A stretch of DNA of 64,000 nt, from assembly GCA_022563855.1 (NCBI GenBank), contig JADFMN010000013.1, forward strand, positions 1 through 64,000, given 5' to 3'. Of this stretch, positions 1 to 8,828 are shown in pieces. Position 1 is the first letter of the stretch, and every line of letters begins with the position of its first letter. The notes under the pieces are model-generated. The model made no database searches and was not told the origin of the DNA. It saw nothing but the letters and a program-made list of their open reading frames with translations. This DNA comes from Armatimonadota bacterium (GTDB lineage: Bacteria > Armatimonadota > Fimbriimonadia > Fimbriimonadales > Fimbriimonadaceae). Made by a program: the position numbers and the translations under genes.

Positions 1-1662
1 GGGGCAGCTCGGAGCCGAGTTCAACCCGTCGACCGTGAGGTCTCCCGCTCCGCCCGTAACCGGAGGAACGAAATTGCCGAAGAACACCTTGCCCCCTCGC
101 GAAGCATCGATGCCGAACCCGCTGGTTGAATCGATGGTCACGTCAAAAGTTCCGCTAATAACGACGACGCCTCCCCTTCGGCATTGTATCGCGGTGCCTG
201 CGTCTGCGTTCACGTCTAGCCGCCCCGTCGAGGTCAGTAGAGAGCCATCTCGGACGCGAATGGCGATTCCCGAAGCGCTCTTATCGACGCGCAGTAAAAG
301 ACCTGCGCTCAGGTTCACGAGGCTAGCTCTCGCACCCTGCCTCAAGTCCAGCGAAGGGGCTCCCGACGCATCGCCAAAGAGTCGTCCTCCCCGGAGACCG
401 AGCGCAGCATTGTTGCTCAAGAAAATGCGATTCAATACAACGAAGCCGCCCAGCCGCGAGAAGTCGCCCGAGAAAATCGGCGAGAGCGTCGAAGCAACTG
501 CGAGGGGTTTCGTTAGACCCCAACCGAACCAAGAGGTGTTCGAGGGCAAGCTAAAGTCATCCCGCGCCGAGGTGGCTCCGGCCGCATCAGCGTCTGTACC
601 AAAGCTCACAAGGGTCTGGTCGAAGAAAACCGCAAGAGCCACATCGTCTATCTCTACGCCGTGCATCTGGATGCGAGATCGATGGAATGAAGCGAACACG
701 GTCGGTCCCGAATTTCCGAGGCGTAGGTTCACGAGGAATAGTCCCACGAGATCGGGGTGATTCCTGAAGGACCCGTCCTTGCCGAATCCTGTCGCGATGC
801 CCACCCCGACTTGAATAGGATCGGTGCGCAGAATATCGATCTCCACATCAGGCTCGATCACTCGATAGGTCGAGCCTGCGGGAGAGGCTGAAAACCGTCT
901 CGCGGGCCTGAAGATCGTGCCATCGTTCTCCGTGATCGTGCGCCGATCCCCAACGGCGGGCCCGGACGTGATCTCCAGAGTTTTCCCCCGGAACGCATCC
1001 GCCACCATTCCGCCCGGCCCGAACACCAGCCCCGAATTGCTAGATGCTCCGTCTGCCGTTCCGCTGTTGCCCGTACCAGCAACCGCGACGAATCCGTCTT
1101 CACCGGGTTGCCCCGCGCCGTCCCCGATAACCCACACCCTGGCCTGAATGACACGCTCCTTGAAAAGAGGGGCCGCATAGGGGCTTCCGCCGGCGTTACC
1201 CGCATGGATGATCACCCGATGAGCGATCACGTCAGGCAGTACGCTCTCGGCCTTGGTGAGCGTCGCAAACGGGCTCGACGGGCTGAGCCCATCATTGGAA
1301 TCGTCGCCATTCAGACCGGAGACAAACAGGTCGAGCGGGGCGATCGTCTTCGTGGCACTCGTCGGATCGAGCGGACCCCCGATGACAAGGCCACCGGCCA
1401 CCACGTACTCGGGATCCGCGGTCCACTCCAGCTCCAGCTCTTTGGCCGCCACCTGGACCTGGATCGCCGTGTATCCGGCCACATCGATGCCCCCCACAAC
1501 GCCATTGATGGGGTCGATCGCCAGGTTCGGCCTCAGCTCCGAGGTCACGTTCGTGGCGGGCCCCCGTGCGGGAGGCAGGAGGCTTAGCGAAAGCGTTACC
1601 GCTGGGCTCGTAGACGCTATTACAAGGGGGGAGCCGGTCTTGTTGTACGCCAGCAGGGCCAT
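1..1662 (-). CDS. Right-handed beta-helix (DUF1565-like) surface protein, C-terminus beyond window
   Basis: An open frame of about 554 codons runs leftward off the window edge without a stop. An ATG at 1662 follows a GGAGGA site 9 nt upstream, and an in-frame TAG lies at 1708-1710, so the N-terminus is here. Residues about 105-150 carry a motif (FVSGLNGDDSNDGLSPSSP) like the DUF1565 entry segment of parallel beta-helix proteins. The rest is rich in short Gly/Asn/Val strands (GLLLRVDKSAS, GGFVVLNRIF) typical of stacked beta-helix coils. Such proteins are usually extracellular, but no signal peptide is visible at this start. An exported N-terminus may have been lost, or the protein may be cytoplasmic. 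The family call is by pattern only. Confidence 0.7.
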   Translation of the reverse strand, partial: MALLAYNKTGSPLVIASTSPAVTLSLSLLPPARGPATNVTSELRPNLAIDPINGVVGGIDVAGYTAIQVQVAAKELELEWTADPEYVVAGGLVIGGPLDPTSATKTIAPLDLFVSGLNGDDSNDGLSPSSPFATLTKAESVLPDVIAHRVIIHAGNAGGSPYAAPLFKERVIQARVWVIGDGAGQPGEDGFVAVAGTGNSGTADGASSNSGLVFGPGGMVADAFRGKTLEITSGPAVGDRRTITENDGTIFRPARRFSASPAGSTYRVIEPDVEIDILRTDPIQVGVGIATGFGKDGSFRNHPDLVGLFLVNLRLGNSGPTVFASFHRSRIQMHGVEIDDVALAVFFDQTLVSFGTDADAAGATSARDDFSLPSNTSWFGWGLTKPLAVASTLSPIFSGDFSRLGGFVVLNRIFLSNNAALGLRGGRLFGDASGAPSLDLRQGARASLVNLSAGLLLRVDKSASGIAIRVRDGSLLTSTGRLDVNADAGTAIQCRRGGVVVISGTFDVTIDSTSGFGIDASRGGKVFFGNFVPPVTGGAGDLTVDGLNSAPSCP

Positions 1663-1751
1663 GCCGATGAGTCCTCCGCCATCCGACGCGGAGGCTACAC
1701 CGTCTCCCTACCGGATTCCACTTATGAGGGCATGGCGACGGCGCCCTGGGC

Positions 1752-2495
1752 CTAGTTGACCTCTCCGCCCTGACAGAGAAGGCATGAGTATGTCTCCACA
1801 AACCCCTCCTCGGCGGTTGCCACACCAACCATGTACGGCTGACACCTGACGCAGTAGAAAATGTCGCTGTTCCTGCTCTCCTTGTCGTAATTATTCGCTC
1901 TCAAAGCCTGATCCACCACATCATCATCGATATCGAACCGGTCCTTCATTAGCCTGCGGAACATGCGCAAGAAGTTCTTCATGAGGTCCAGCACCAGCGC
2001 GTCGGCCAGACTTGGATCCTCTCCAAGCGCGATGGCCGACGCCGCCGCGCCCATCGAGCTTCCGAAAAGCACGATCTTCGCGTTCGGCTGGCGCTCGCGC
2101 ACCCACTTGGCCGCAGCCGCCACGTCGAGCGCTTCGAGCTTCCCCATCGTGCAGGTTCTGCCGCCGCTCTTCCCGTGCGAGCGGAAATCGAAGAACAGCC
2201 AGCTCGCCTCAAGGTCGGCCAGCCGAATCATCATCGGCATCAGCTCGCACCGGTTCATCAGGTAGCCGTGGCAACAGATGATCGCCAGTTCGCCGCTGCC
2301 GCACTCGCTCCACCACCCATCAAGCTCGACCCCGCCGCTCTCCAGTCCAACGCGCTCCTCCGGAAACCCGAGCATCGCAGGCGACAACCAAAGCGGGACG
2401 CGCGGAGGGTGGATGCTGACGTAGGTCACGACGATCAGCGCCCCGATATACAGCACCAAGAGCAACACGATCAGAGATGTAACGAAACCAACCAT
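1752..2495 (-). CDS. Membrane-anchored alpha/beta hydrolase fragment fused to a Cys4 (zinc-ribbon-like) tail
   Basis: The N-terminus has a transmembrane segment (MVGFVTSLIVLLLVLYIG), followed by alpha/beta-hydrolase features: the oxyanion strand HGY and nucleophile elbow GSSMGA. After about residue 170 the hydrolase fold stops. It is replaced by a lysine/arginine-rich helix and a CVRC...CLLC pair of CxxC motifs that could bind zinc. The catalytic Asp and His expected downstream are missing; compare the intact hydrolase at 19108-19986, which has them. A TTG at 2507 could also start it, but ATG 2495 has a GATTGT hexamer 8 nt upstream. The protein is either catalytically dead or a recent fusion of two genes. 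It is transcribed away from the ASCH gene. Confidence 0.65.
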   Translation of the reverse strand: MVGFVTSLIVLLLVLYIGALIVVTYVSIHPPRVPLWLSPAMLGFPEERVGLESGGVELDGWWSECGSGELAIICCHGYLMNRCELMPMMIRLADLEASWLFFDFRSHGKSGGRTCTMGKLEALDVAAAAKWVRERQPNAKIVLFGSSMGAAASAIALGEDPSLADALVLDLMKNFLRMFRRLMKDRFDIDDDVVDQALRANNYDKESRNSDIFYCVRCQPYMVGVATAEEGFVETYSCLLCQGGEVN

Positions 2496-2566
2496 TGCAG
2501 GGGACAATCAGCGACTTATACGTTTCACAGCGGGCACTGGTTCTGATAGAATATCTGGTGTCGAGG

Positions 2567-2914
2567 ATGTACGCGCTCAACTTCTACCCAGAACTGTACG
2601 ACGATTTGCTGTTGTCGAACCGCAAGACAGTTACGATCCGGCTAGGCGACAAGTCGGACAAGTACGAATCTGGCGTCATAGTATGGATCACTGTCGGGCC
2701 GCGGTACGGCAAACGCAAGAAGTTGTTCTCCGCGATTCTGGACCGAGTCGAGGTCAAGCGGATTCAAGAGCTTTCGCCAAGGGACATCGAGCGGGAGAGC
2801 CCGGAGCTTCGCACACACGACGAGGTAATCGGCCTCATGTCTCGCATCTACGGTGAGTTCATCACCCCAGCGCACCTCGTGACAGTCATCTACTTCTCCC
2901 GGATCGAAGAGTAG
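2567..2914 (+). CDS. ASCH-domain (PUA-like) protein
   Basis: This small protein of about 115 residues has the ASCH/PUA-like signature: MYALNFYPELYDDLL at the N-terminus, KTVTIRLGDKSDKY in the core strand and VTVIYFSRI at the end. ASCH domains are beta-barrels proposed to bind RNA or modified nucleotides, and some are amidohydrolases; the substrate here is unknown. A GTG at 2558, in frame and 5 nt after TAGAAT (2547-2552), is an alternative leaderless start. The stop lies 2 nt before nnr, so it is the first gene of a five-gene forward operon. Confidence 0.75.
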   Translation: MYALNFYPELYDDLLLSNRKTVTIRLGDKSDKYESGVIVWITVGPRYGKRKKLFSAILDRVEVKRIQELSPRDIERESPELRTHDEVIGLMSRIYGEFITPAHLVTVIYFSRIEE

Positions 2915-2916
2915 CG

Positions 2917-4437
2917 GTGGCTCGTGTGCGTGTAGCTACTGCCGAGCAATGCCGCGAGATCGATCGGCTAACGATCGAGGAGCTAGGAGTGCCAGTAGCC
3001 CAGCTCATGGAGAAAGCGGGGCAAGCGGTCGCCAACGCAGTCGTCGAAATCGCCAGGCCCGGCAGCTTGGTCGCGATTCTCTGCGGTCCCGGGAACAACG
3101 GTGGCGATGGGCTGGTCGTCGCAAGGCTCCTGCACAAGCTGGGCTATGAACCGCGCGCGTACCTAGCCGCCGAAGATTCGAAGCTCTCTGACGACTGCCG
3201 CGCCCAGCGCGATGTGCTCCAGGAGATCGCAATACCCTGCGCTCAACCGGGCTCCGACGGCTGGGATCGCCTGGCTGCCGACGTGGCGGAGTCGCCAGTC
3301 GTCGTTGACGGTTTGCTGGGCACGGGTCAATCCGGCGCGCCGCGCGGCGCGATCCTCGAGTGCGTGGAAGCAATCCGGTCGTCCGACGCGGCCGTTGTGA
3401 GCATCGACGTTCCGACCGGCATCGATGCTGACTCAGGCGCGTCGCTCGGAGCACACGTTGACGCCGACGTGACGGTAACGATGGTGGTCGCCAAGCAGTG
3501 CTTCTTTCAGGGCAAAGGCTCAGAGGCGTGCGGCGTGTGGGCCATGGCGGAGATCGGAATTCCGCCAGAAGCGTATCGCGGCCCGCTCGTCGGCGCTATC
3601 CTGACTGCGGCCGAGGTGTCGAAGTCGCTCGGCGTACGGTCGATCCACTCTCACAAGGGCGAAAACGGGCACGTCCTCATCGTCGCCGGCAGCGAACAGA
3701 TGCGCGGCGCGGCGACGCTGGCGGCTGCGGGCGCACTTCGCGCGGGCGCCGGGATGGTGACCGTCGCCAGCACCCCGGCTGTGATCGACGCAGTAGCAGC
3801 CCATCTGCCGGAAGCAATGCTGATGCCGCTGGACGCCACGGCAGACGCAAGCCAGATTCTCGGCTCAATGGACCGGTACGGCAGCGCAGTCTTTGGACCG
3901 GGATTGACGACAAGCGACCCTGTTCCAAAGCTCCTCGCAGAAGTTTGGCGACCGTGGACCGTGCCATCGGTCATCGATGCCGACGCGCTGAACGCCGTCG
4001 CTCTTGGCGTTGATCTGCCAAAGGCGGACTGCGTGCTGACCCCTCACCCCGGCGAAATGGCTCGACTGCTCTCGACCACGACGGATAAAGTCCAGAGCGA
4101 CCGCTTCGGACAGGTGCGCGCGGCGAGCACGAAGTACGAAAAGTGCGTCGTCCTCAAAGGAGCGTACTCACTCATCGCCGAACCAGGATCGGAGATCGCC
4201 GTGAACCCAACCGGCAACCCGGGCATGGCCGCCGCAGGCATGGGCGACGTGCTTGCGGGCGTGATCGCCGGACTCATCGCGCAAGGCCACACACCCCTGG
4301 AGGCAGCCAAGATCGGCACCTTTTTGCACGGGGCGGCCGGAGACCATTGCGCCGAAACCTACGGCCCTGTCGGCTTCACTGCGCTTGAAGTAGCTGGTGC
4401 AATCCCTGTAGCACGGGCTAAACTGGAAGCGTGTTGA
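2917..4437 (+). CDS. nnr: Bifunctional NAD(P)H-hydrate epimerase / ADP-dependent NAD(P)H-hydrate dehydratase
   Basis: This metabolite-repair enzyme restores NADH and NADPH from their damaged hydrates. Residues 1-215 form the YjeF_N epimerase domain (ATAEQCREIDRLTIEEL; GPGNNGGDGLVVARLL). Residues from about 225 form the ribokinase-like dehydratase (HKGENGHVLIVAGSEQM; LTPHPGEMARLL; GNPGMAAAGMGDVLAG). At 506 aa the length matches fused bacterial Nnr. The start is GTG at 2917, 2 nt after the ASCH stop. The end overlaps the next gene's GTG by 7 nt, suggesting translational coupling. Both domains look intact. Confidence 0.93.
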   Translation: MARVRVATAEQCREIDRLTIEELGVPVAQLMEKAGQAVANAVVEIARPGSLVAILCGPGNNGGDGLVVARLLHKLGYEPRAYLAAEDSKLSDDCRAQRDVLQEIAIPCAQPGSDGWDRLAADVAESPVVVDGLLGTGQSGAPRGAILECVEAIRSSDAAVVSIDVPTGIDADSGASLGAHVDADVTVTMVVAKQCFFQGKGSEACGVWAMAEIGIPPEAYRGPLVGAILTAAEVSKSLGVRSIHSHKGENGHVLIVAGSEQMRGAATLAAAGALRAGAGMVTVASTPAVIDAVAAHLPEAMLMPLDATADASQILGSMDRYGSAVFGPGLTTSDPVPKLLAEVWRPWTVPSVIDADALNAVALGVDLPKADCVLTPHPGEMARLLSTTTDKVQSDRFGQVRAASTKYEKCVVLKGAYSLIAEPGSEIAVNPTGNPGMAAAGMGDVLAGVIAGLIAQGHTPLEAAKIGTFLHGAAGDHCAETYGPVGFTALEVAGAIPVARAKLEAC

Positions 4438-5630
4438 GCAGAGCGGCTTGCTGCATCGCCCTTGTGCTGACCGGCGCGGCGGCGTTCGGCCAAGATGACC
4501 GGACGGTCCGCATCACGTTCCCATCGCAGGGCGAGAGGCAGATTTGGTTCGGAACGCCCGGCGACTTTTCAGAGCCGACAAGCCCGGTCAGCTCGATTGC
4601 GCTAGGCGTGCAACTCGACATCCCGGACGCGGCGATGTCGAAGTGGATTTTCGTGCACACGCTTTCGACAGGCGATGTCGCTGTCCGGAAGGTCGAGGAC
4701 GCTCTTGAAGATGGCGTGTGGACGATAGCCGACGACGAGTTCGACCACCAGTTCGTAATGGAGATTCGGCTGGAGCACGACGGCTTGGCCGTTGCTTCGG
4801 CCATAGTCGAGCTGTCGGCAGCAGGTTATCAAGCGACAAGGCTGATCAGCGCAAACGACGAGGGCCAGGCCAAGTTCTACGCCATACCGTTCGGCGAAGT
4901 AGAACTGAGCGTCCAGTACGAATCTGAGGGTGAGGATCTGTCGCTGCCGACGCAGATTTTGAGCGCAAAGGCGGCCAGCGCAACCGCGTCCGTGTACTTG
5001 CTTCAGATCACCGATCCTGTGGAGACCGTTGCATCGGACGAGGCGGAAGCGGTTGCCGCTACCGACGAAGTCGAAACAAGCGGCCCGTCGATCCTCGTCT
5101 CGATCGTCAAGATGGTGATCGGCCTCGCTGTCGTGGCCGCCATCGGTTACTTCATCATCCAGTACCTGAAGAAGAACAGCGACCAGGCGCAGGAAGGGCT
5201 CGCCAAACTCGGCATCTCAGTTCCAGGATCGGGCGGCGATCCAGCCTCAAGCACGCCCGTGGCGCCCGCTAGACCGAAGCAGATCATCCTCGGCGGAGGC
5301 GCCGCGCCACAGCCGGCCGCGCCGACGCCCCCCGTTGCGCAAGTGGTGAAGAACCCGCGACTCGTCAAAGCGGACGGTTCGATACTCATAGTTCCCGATG
5401 GTGAACAGACCGTGGGTCGCGACGACACAGCAGACATCGTCGTGGCAGGGGAGTCGAGCGTCAGCCGCAAACACGCCAGCCTGACCAGGGAAGGCGACGC
5501 GGTCACGATCAAAGACCTAGGAAGCAGCAACGGTACGTTCGTCAACGGTAAGAGAATAAGCGCCCAGCAGACGCTGAGACCGGGCGATACAGTCCAGTTC
5601 GGCGGCGCGCAGTACCGGTATGAAGAGTAG
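4431..5630 (+). CDS. Secreted/membrane protein with C-terminal FHA domain
   Basis: A signal peptide (residues 1-21, ending AAFGQ) precedes an extracytoplasmic beta-rich region. One transmembrane helix (about 221-246, ILVSIVKMVIGLAVVAAIGY), a Pro/Ala-rich linker and an FHA domain (about 308-397) follow. The phosphothreonine-binding signature is complete: GR at 329-330, SRKH at 345-348 and SSNGT at 365-369. The FHA domain is therefore predicted to lie in the cytoplasm and could dock on a phosphorylated partner. The GTG start at 4431 overlaps nnr. It is followed 3 nt later by another FHA membrane protein and then a VWA protein. No kinase is in the window. Confidence 0.8.
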   Translation: MLSRAACCIALVLTGAAAFGQDDRTVRITFPSQGERQIWFGTPGDFSEPTSPVSSIALGVQLDIPDAAMSKWIFVHTLSTGDVAVRKVEDALEDGVWTIADDEFDHQFVMEIRLEHDGLAVASAIVELSAAGYQATRLISANDEGQAKFYAIPFGEVELSVQYESEGEDLSLPTQILSAKAASATASVYLLQITDPVETVASDEAEAVAATDEVETSGPSILVSIVKMVIGLAVVAAIGYFIIQYLKKNSDQAQEGLAKLGISVPGSGGDPASSTPVAPARPKQIILGGGAAPQPAAPTPPVAQVVKNPRLVKADGSILIVPDGEQTVGRDDTADIVVAGESSVSRKHASLTREGDAVTIKDLGSSNGTFVNGKRISAQQTLRPGDTVQFGGAQYRYEE

Positions 5631-5633
5631 AGC

Positions 5634-7025
5634 ATGGGCCAAGTCCTCTTTCGTGCGTTAGCGTGTGGCGCGGGCGGCGTTGTCGGCTGGCTCGTCGTCG
5701 AGCCGTTCTTGCCGACTACGGGTCGGCTCGACCCAAGCTGGGCGCCGAAAGAAGCCCTGATGATCACGCTGATCGGAGCGCTCATCGGGCTGGCAGCCGG
5801 CGTTATTCAAGGCCTTTCCAAGGGCGGCAAGCGAAACGTTTTTCTCTCTGCCGCGCTCGGCCTGGTCTTCGGCGCGATCGGAGCGGGGCTCGGCCATCAG
5901 ATCGGCGGAAGGATCTACGAGTCCATGGGGGGCGACGCAGAAGGGCTCGCCGCAATGCCCGCCCGAATCGCTGCGTTCATCCCGATGGGCGCTATGATCG
6001 GCATGGCGGTCGGTTGGATACAACTATCGACGCGCGGCCTGTTGTCCGGTCTGCTCGGCGGCCTGATTGCAGGGGCGGTGACCGGCGCGATCTTCGATCC
6101 ATTGTCGATCATTCTCGCCCCGGCCACAGAAGCGGTGACTGCCGGTTCCCTGCCCGCAGGTCTTCCCGCAGAAAGCGGAGCGCCCGGTCGCGCCGTCCTC
6201 GGCCTCGGACTCGGAATCTTCATCGGCACCTTCACGGCGCTCATGGATCGCGCAACGCGCCAAGCTTGGCTGCGTCTCGTGCTCGGTCGCAACGAAGGCA
6301 GGGAATGGCCCATCGACGCGGCGCAGACGACCATCGGCCGCGACGAGCGGGCGCACGTGCCGCTCTTCGGCGACATGAACGTCGTTCCGCTGCACGCGGT
6401 GATCGAAAGGCGCGGCGCACAGTACGTCCTCATCGACCAAGGCAGCCCGATCGGCATCGGGTGGAACGGCCAGCGAATCGGCGAAGCCGTCCTCAGCCCC
6501 GGAGACCAGATTCAGATCGGCTCGTTCAACCTGCAGTTCCTGATGAAAGCGGGCGCGGCGAACCGGGCGATGGAAGGCCGCGCACACGGCCAGCCGGTCG
6601 GCGGCCAGCAACCGGGCCAGCCGATTCAACCGATTCAGCAACCCGGCTACACGCCGCAGCAAGCGCCGATGCCAGGCCAGCAGACCGTAGCCATGCAACC
6701 GATGCCGCAAACCGGTCAGCAGACGGTCGCAATGCAGCCAACGACTGGACTCGCTCTTGTTGCTGAGAACGGGCCGCTGGCAGGTCAACGAATAGCCATC
6801 ACCGGGCCGATGGAGATCGGGCGAGAGGCGTCAGGCATCCAGTTGAGCTACGATGCGAAGGCGTCGCGCCACCATGCAAGCGTGACCCCGCAAGGCAACA
6901 CCTTGGTCGTGCAGGACCTCGGAAGCACGAACGGCACCCTCGTCAACGGACAGCGCGTTCAGCAAGCCGTTTTGAACCCCGGCGACGTTTTGCAGATTGG
7001 AACTACGAAGTTTCGTGTAGAGTAA
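5634..7025 (+). CDS. Polytopic membrane protein with two FHA domains
   Basis: The first ~200 residues hold several Gly/Ala-rich hydrophobic segments (for example MITLIGALIGLAAGV, AALGLVFGAIGAGLG, LGLGLGIFIGTFTAL). Then come a degenerate FHA domain (about 220-305, with IGRD but no SxxH), a Gln/Pro-rich linker (about 320-368) and a complete FHA domain (about 372-463) with GRE, SRHH and STNGT. The second domain should bind phosphothreonine; the first may only be structural. ATG 5634 lies 3 nt after the preceding FHA gene, and the VWA gene follows. A Thr-phosphorylation signalling module at the membrane is inferred from the domains. Confidence 0.8.
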   Translation: MGQVLFRALACGAGGVVGWLVVEPFLPTTGRLDPSWAPKEALMITLIGALIGLAAGVIQGLSKGGKRNVFLSAALGLVFGAIGAGLGHQIGGRIYESMGGDAEGLAAMPARIAAFIPMGAMIGMAVGWIQLSTRGLLSGLLGGLIAGAVTGAIFDPLSIILAPATEAVTAGSLPAGLPAESGAPGRAVLGLGLGIFIGTFTALMDRATRQAWLRLVLGRNEGREWPIDAAQTTIGRDERAHVPLFGDMNVVPLHAVIERRGAQYVLIDQGSPIGIGWNGQRIGEAVLSPGDQIQIGSFNLQFLMKAGAANRAMEGRAHGQPVGGQQPGQPIQPIQQPGYTPQQAPMPGQQTVAMQPMPQTGQQTVAMQPTTGLALVAENGPLAGQRIAITGPMEIGREASGIQLSYDAKASRHHASVTPQGNTLVVQDLGSTNGTLVNGQRVQQAVLNPGDVLQIGTTKFRVE

Positions 7026-7039
7026 AGGAGACTTTGGCT

Positions 7040-8422
7040 ATGGACAAACCAGAACAATTCGACCCGAACAAGACCGTAGCCGGAGGGCCGGTCGACAACC
7101 GCACGCGGGCGATGGACGCCCCGCCGACCGCCAGCGACGCGAACCGCACGACCGCCTGGGAGCAGCCGGAGACGCTCACGGTGACGGTGACGCCAAGCCG
7201 AGAGGCGACCATGGCGAACGGCCCCGCGCGCGAACAGTTCTTGATCGAGCTGACCGCCAACGACGGCGGCGCTCTTCCGGGAGTCGGGACGTCCGGCGTT
7301 CGCACACCGCTCAACCTCTGCCTCGTGATCGATCGGTCGGGCTCGATGGAGGGCGCGCCGTTGGATTACGCAAAGCAGGCTTGTCAGTACGTCGTCGATC
7401 TGCTTTCGCCAACCGACCAGCTAAGCATCGTCGTGTTCGACGAGATCGTCGACGTGCTGATGCCGCCGCAGCTCGTCACCGACAAGGAGGCGATCAAGGA
7501 CGGCATCGCGCAGTTGCAGCCGGGCTACACGACGAACATATCTGATGCGATGACGATGGCCGCGCAGCAGCTCGCGCCGGGGCTCGAGGACAAGTCCCGC
7601 GCGACGAGAATGGTGTTCCTCACCGACGGCGAGCCGACCGCTGGAATCCGCGAGTTCCAACCGCTTTTGCAGCATGCGTTCGACATCAAGCAGCGCGGGA
7701 TTACCTGCACTTTCCTCGGCTTCGGGCCGGAGTACAACGAAGAACTGCTCGCGTCGATGGCGCGAAAGACCGGCGGCAACTACTACTACATCTCGCAGCC
7801 GCAGCTGATCCCGGAGATCTTCCGCACAGAGCTTGAAAAGCTGATGACCGTCGCCGCCGTCAACCCAAAGCTGGAGATGAAACTCTCCCGATGGGTCACC
7901 CTTCGATCGGTGACCGGGCAGTCGGTCGCGCCCAGTGGAAAGGAGTTCACGCTCGATCTCGCCGACCTAGAGCGAGGAGCGACGATGTCGCAGGTGCTCG
8001 ATTTCGAGTTTGAAAACCACCCATTGGGGCACTACCGAGTAGCCGGGGGCAGGCTGACGTTCGAGGACGTCACCGGCGGCGCAAGCAAGGTGATCGACGT
8101 GGACCTCGTGATGGAGTTCACCGCTGACAAAGCGCGGTATTCAATGCCGGTCAACCCCTTGGTCGAGCAGGCGTTCCAAGTCTCAGCCGCGTCGCGGGTC
8201 GTCGAGAAGACTATCATGGGCCTCAAGACGCACCAGCTCACCGCCGAAGGCGCACTGGCGGAGCTTGAGAAGACGCAAATGCTGCTGATCCAGGACGGCC
8301 GCACGGAAGAAGCGCAAGAGGTCACCCTCGCCATGCAGGCGATCAAATCGGGCGACATCGGCGGCGCAGAGAAGACGCTAATGGGCGCCATGCTGCACCT
8401 CGATCAGGGCAAGAAGTCATAG
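7040..8422 (+). CDS. von Willebrand factor A (VWA) domain protein
   Basis: This is a 460-residue protein with a VWA domain from about residue 90. The MIDAS metal site is visible as DRSGS (98-102), with the distal Thr in the PGYTTNISDA segment, so it should bind Mg2+ and a protein ligand. A beta-sandwich and a helical tail follow. No signal peptide is seen, so it is probably cytoplasmic. I chose ATG 7040 because AAAGGAG at 7024-7030 sits 9 nt upstream; a TTG at 7034 would be too close. It is the last gene of the ASCH-nnr-FHA-FHA-VWA operon and probably works with the FHA proteins. Confidence 0.85.
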   Translation: MDKPEQFDPNKTVAGGPVDNRTRAMDAPPTASDANRTTAWEQPETLTVTVTPSREATMANGPAREQFLIELTANDGGALPGVGTSGVRTPLNLCLVIDRSGSMEGAPLDYAKQACQYVVDLLSPTDQLSIVVFDEIVDVLMPPQLVTDKEAIKDGIAQLQPGYTTNISDAMTMAAQQLAPGLEDKSRATRMVFLTDGEPTAGIREFQPLLQHAFDIKQRGITCTFLGFGPEYNEELLASMARKTGGNYYYISQPQLIPEIFRTELEKLMTVAAVNPKLEMKLSRWVTLRSVTGQSVAPSGKEFTLDLADLERGATMSQVLDFEFENHPLGHYRVAGGRLTFEDVTGGASKVIDVDLVMEFTADKARYSMPVNPLVEQAFQVSAASRVVEKTIMGLKTHQLTAEGALAELEKTQMLLIQDGRTEEAQEVTLAMQAIKSGDIGGAEKTLMGAMLHLDQGKKS

Positions 8423-8504
8423 CCGAGATCGTGACCGAACTGTCTAGGAAAATCGAGTTCGACGACAGTTCAGACACAATATTCAGTGACGAGTATTCGA
8501 TACC

Positions 8505-8828
8505 CTATTGGCGAAGTGGCGCACTCATACGAATGTCAGCTTTACCTGTAAGCGTGGCCGCCTCGAAGCGATCTTGCGAAGGGAAGTACAGCGTCATGGC
8601 TTTCCCGTTAAGGCTATTTGCTAGCATTTGTTTAACCACCTGATCGACATTCACGTCTATCGTTCTACCGTATAAAGCCTCGGCCCGACCTAGAGCACGA
8701 GCAACCATCTGTGTCAGCTCAGGAATGGTGTAAGTGCCTCTTGGAGTCGATGAAAACTCCAGCGTTCGAGTCGTACCTGGCCGAATCGGTGTAATTTGTC
8801 CTCCAACCTGGAGGAGTTTTCCAACGTT
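8505..8828 (-). pseudogene. 3' part of a gene interrupted by an in-frame TGA
   Basis: Reading on in the same frame after the TGA at 8831-8829 gives about 107 more codons, ending with TAG at 8507-8505. The translation is protein-like (GQITPIRPG, GTYTIPELTQMVARAL, DVNVDQVVKQML) and contains no other stop. I interpret it as the second half of the gene at 8829-9296, separated by a nonsense mutation. An ATG at 8708 could start a short product, but I see no ribosome site there. The function is not recognised. Confidence 0.5.

Noticed and set aside
35-760. Forward open frame of ~240 codons
   Set aside because: It is antisense to the beta-helix gene, whose frame is continuous and protein-like; the forward peptide is Arg/Pro/Ser-rich shadow sequence.
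1292-1828. Leftward open frame between the hydrolase and the beta-helix gene
   Set aside because: It overlaps the beta-helix frame, and its composition (Arg/Gly/Pro-rich) is that of an out-of-frame shadow.
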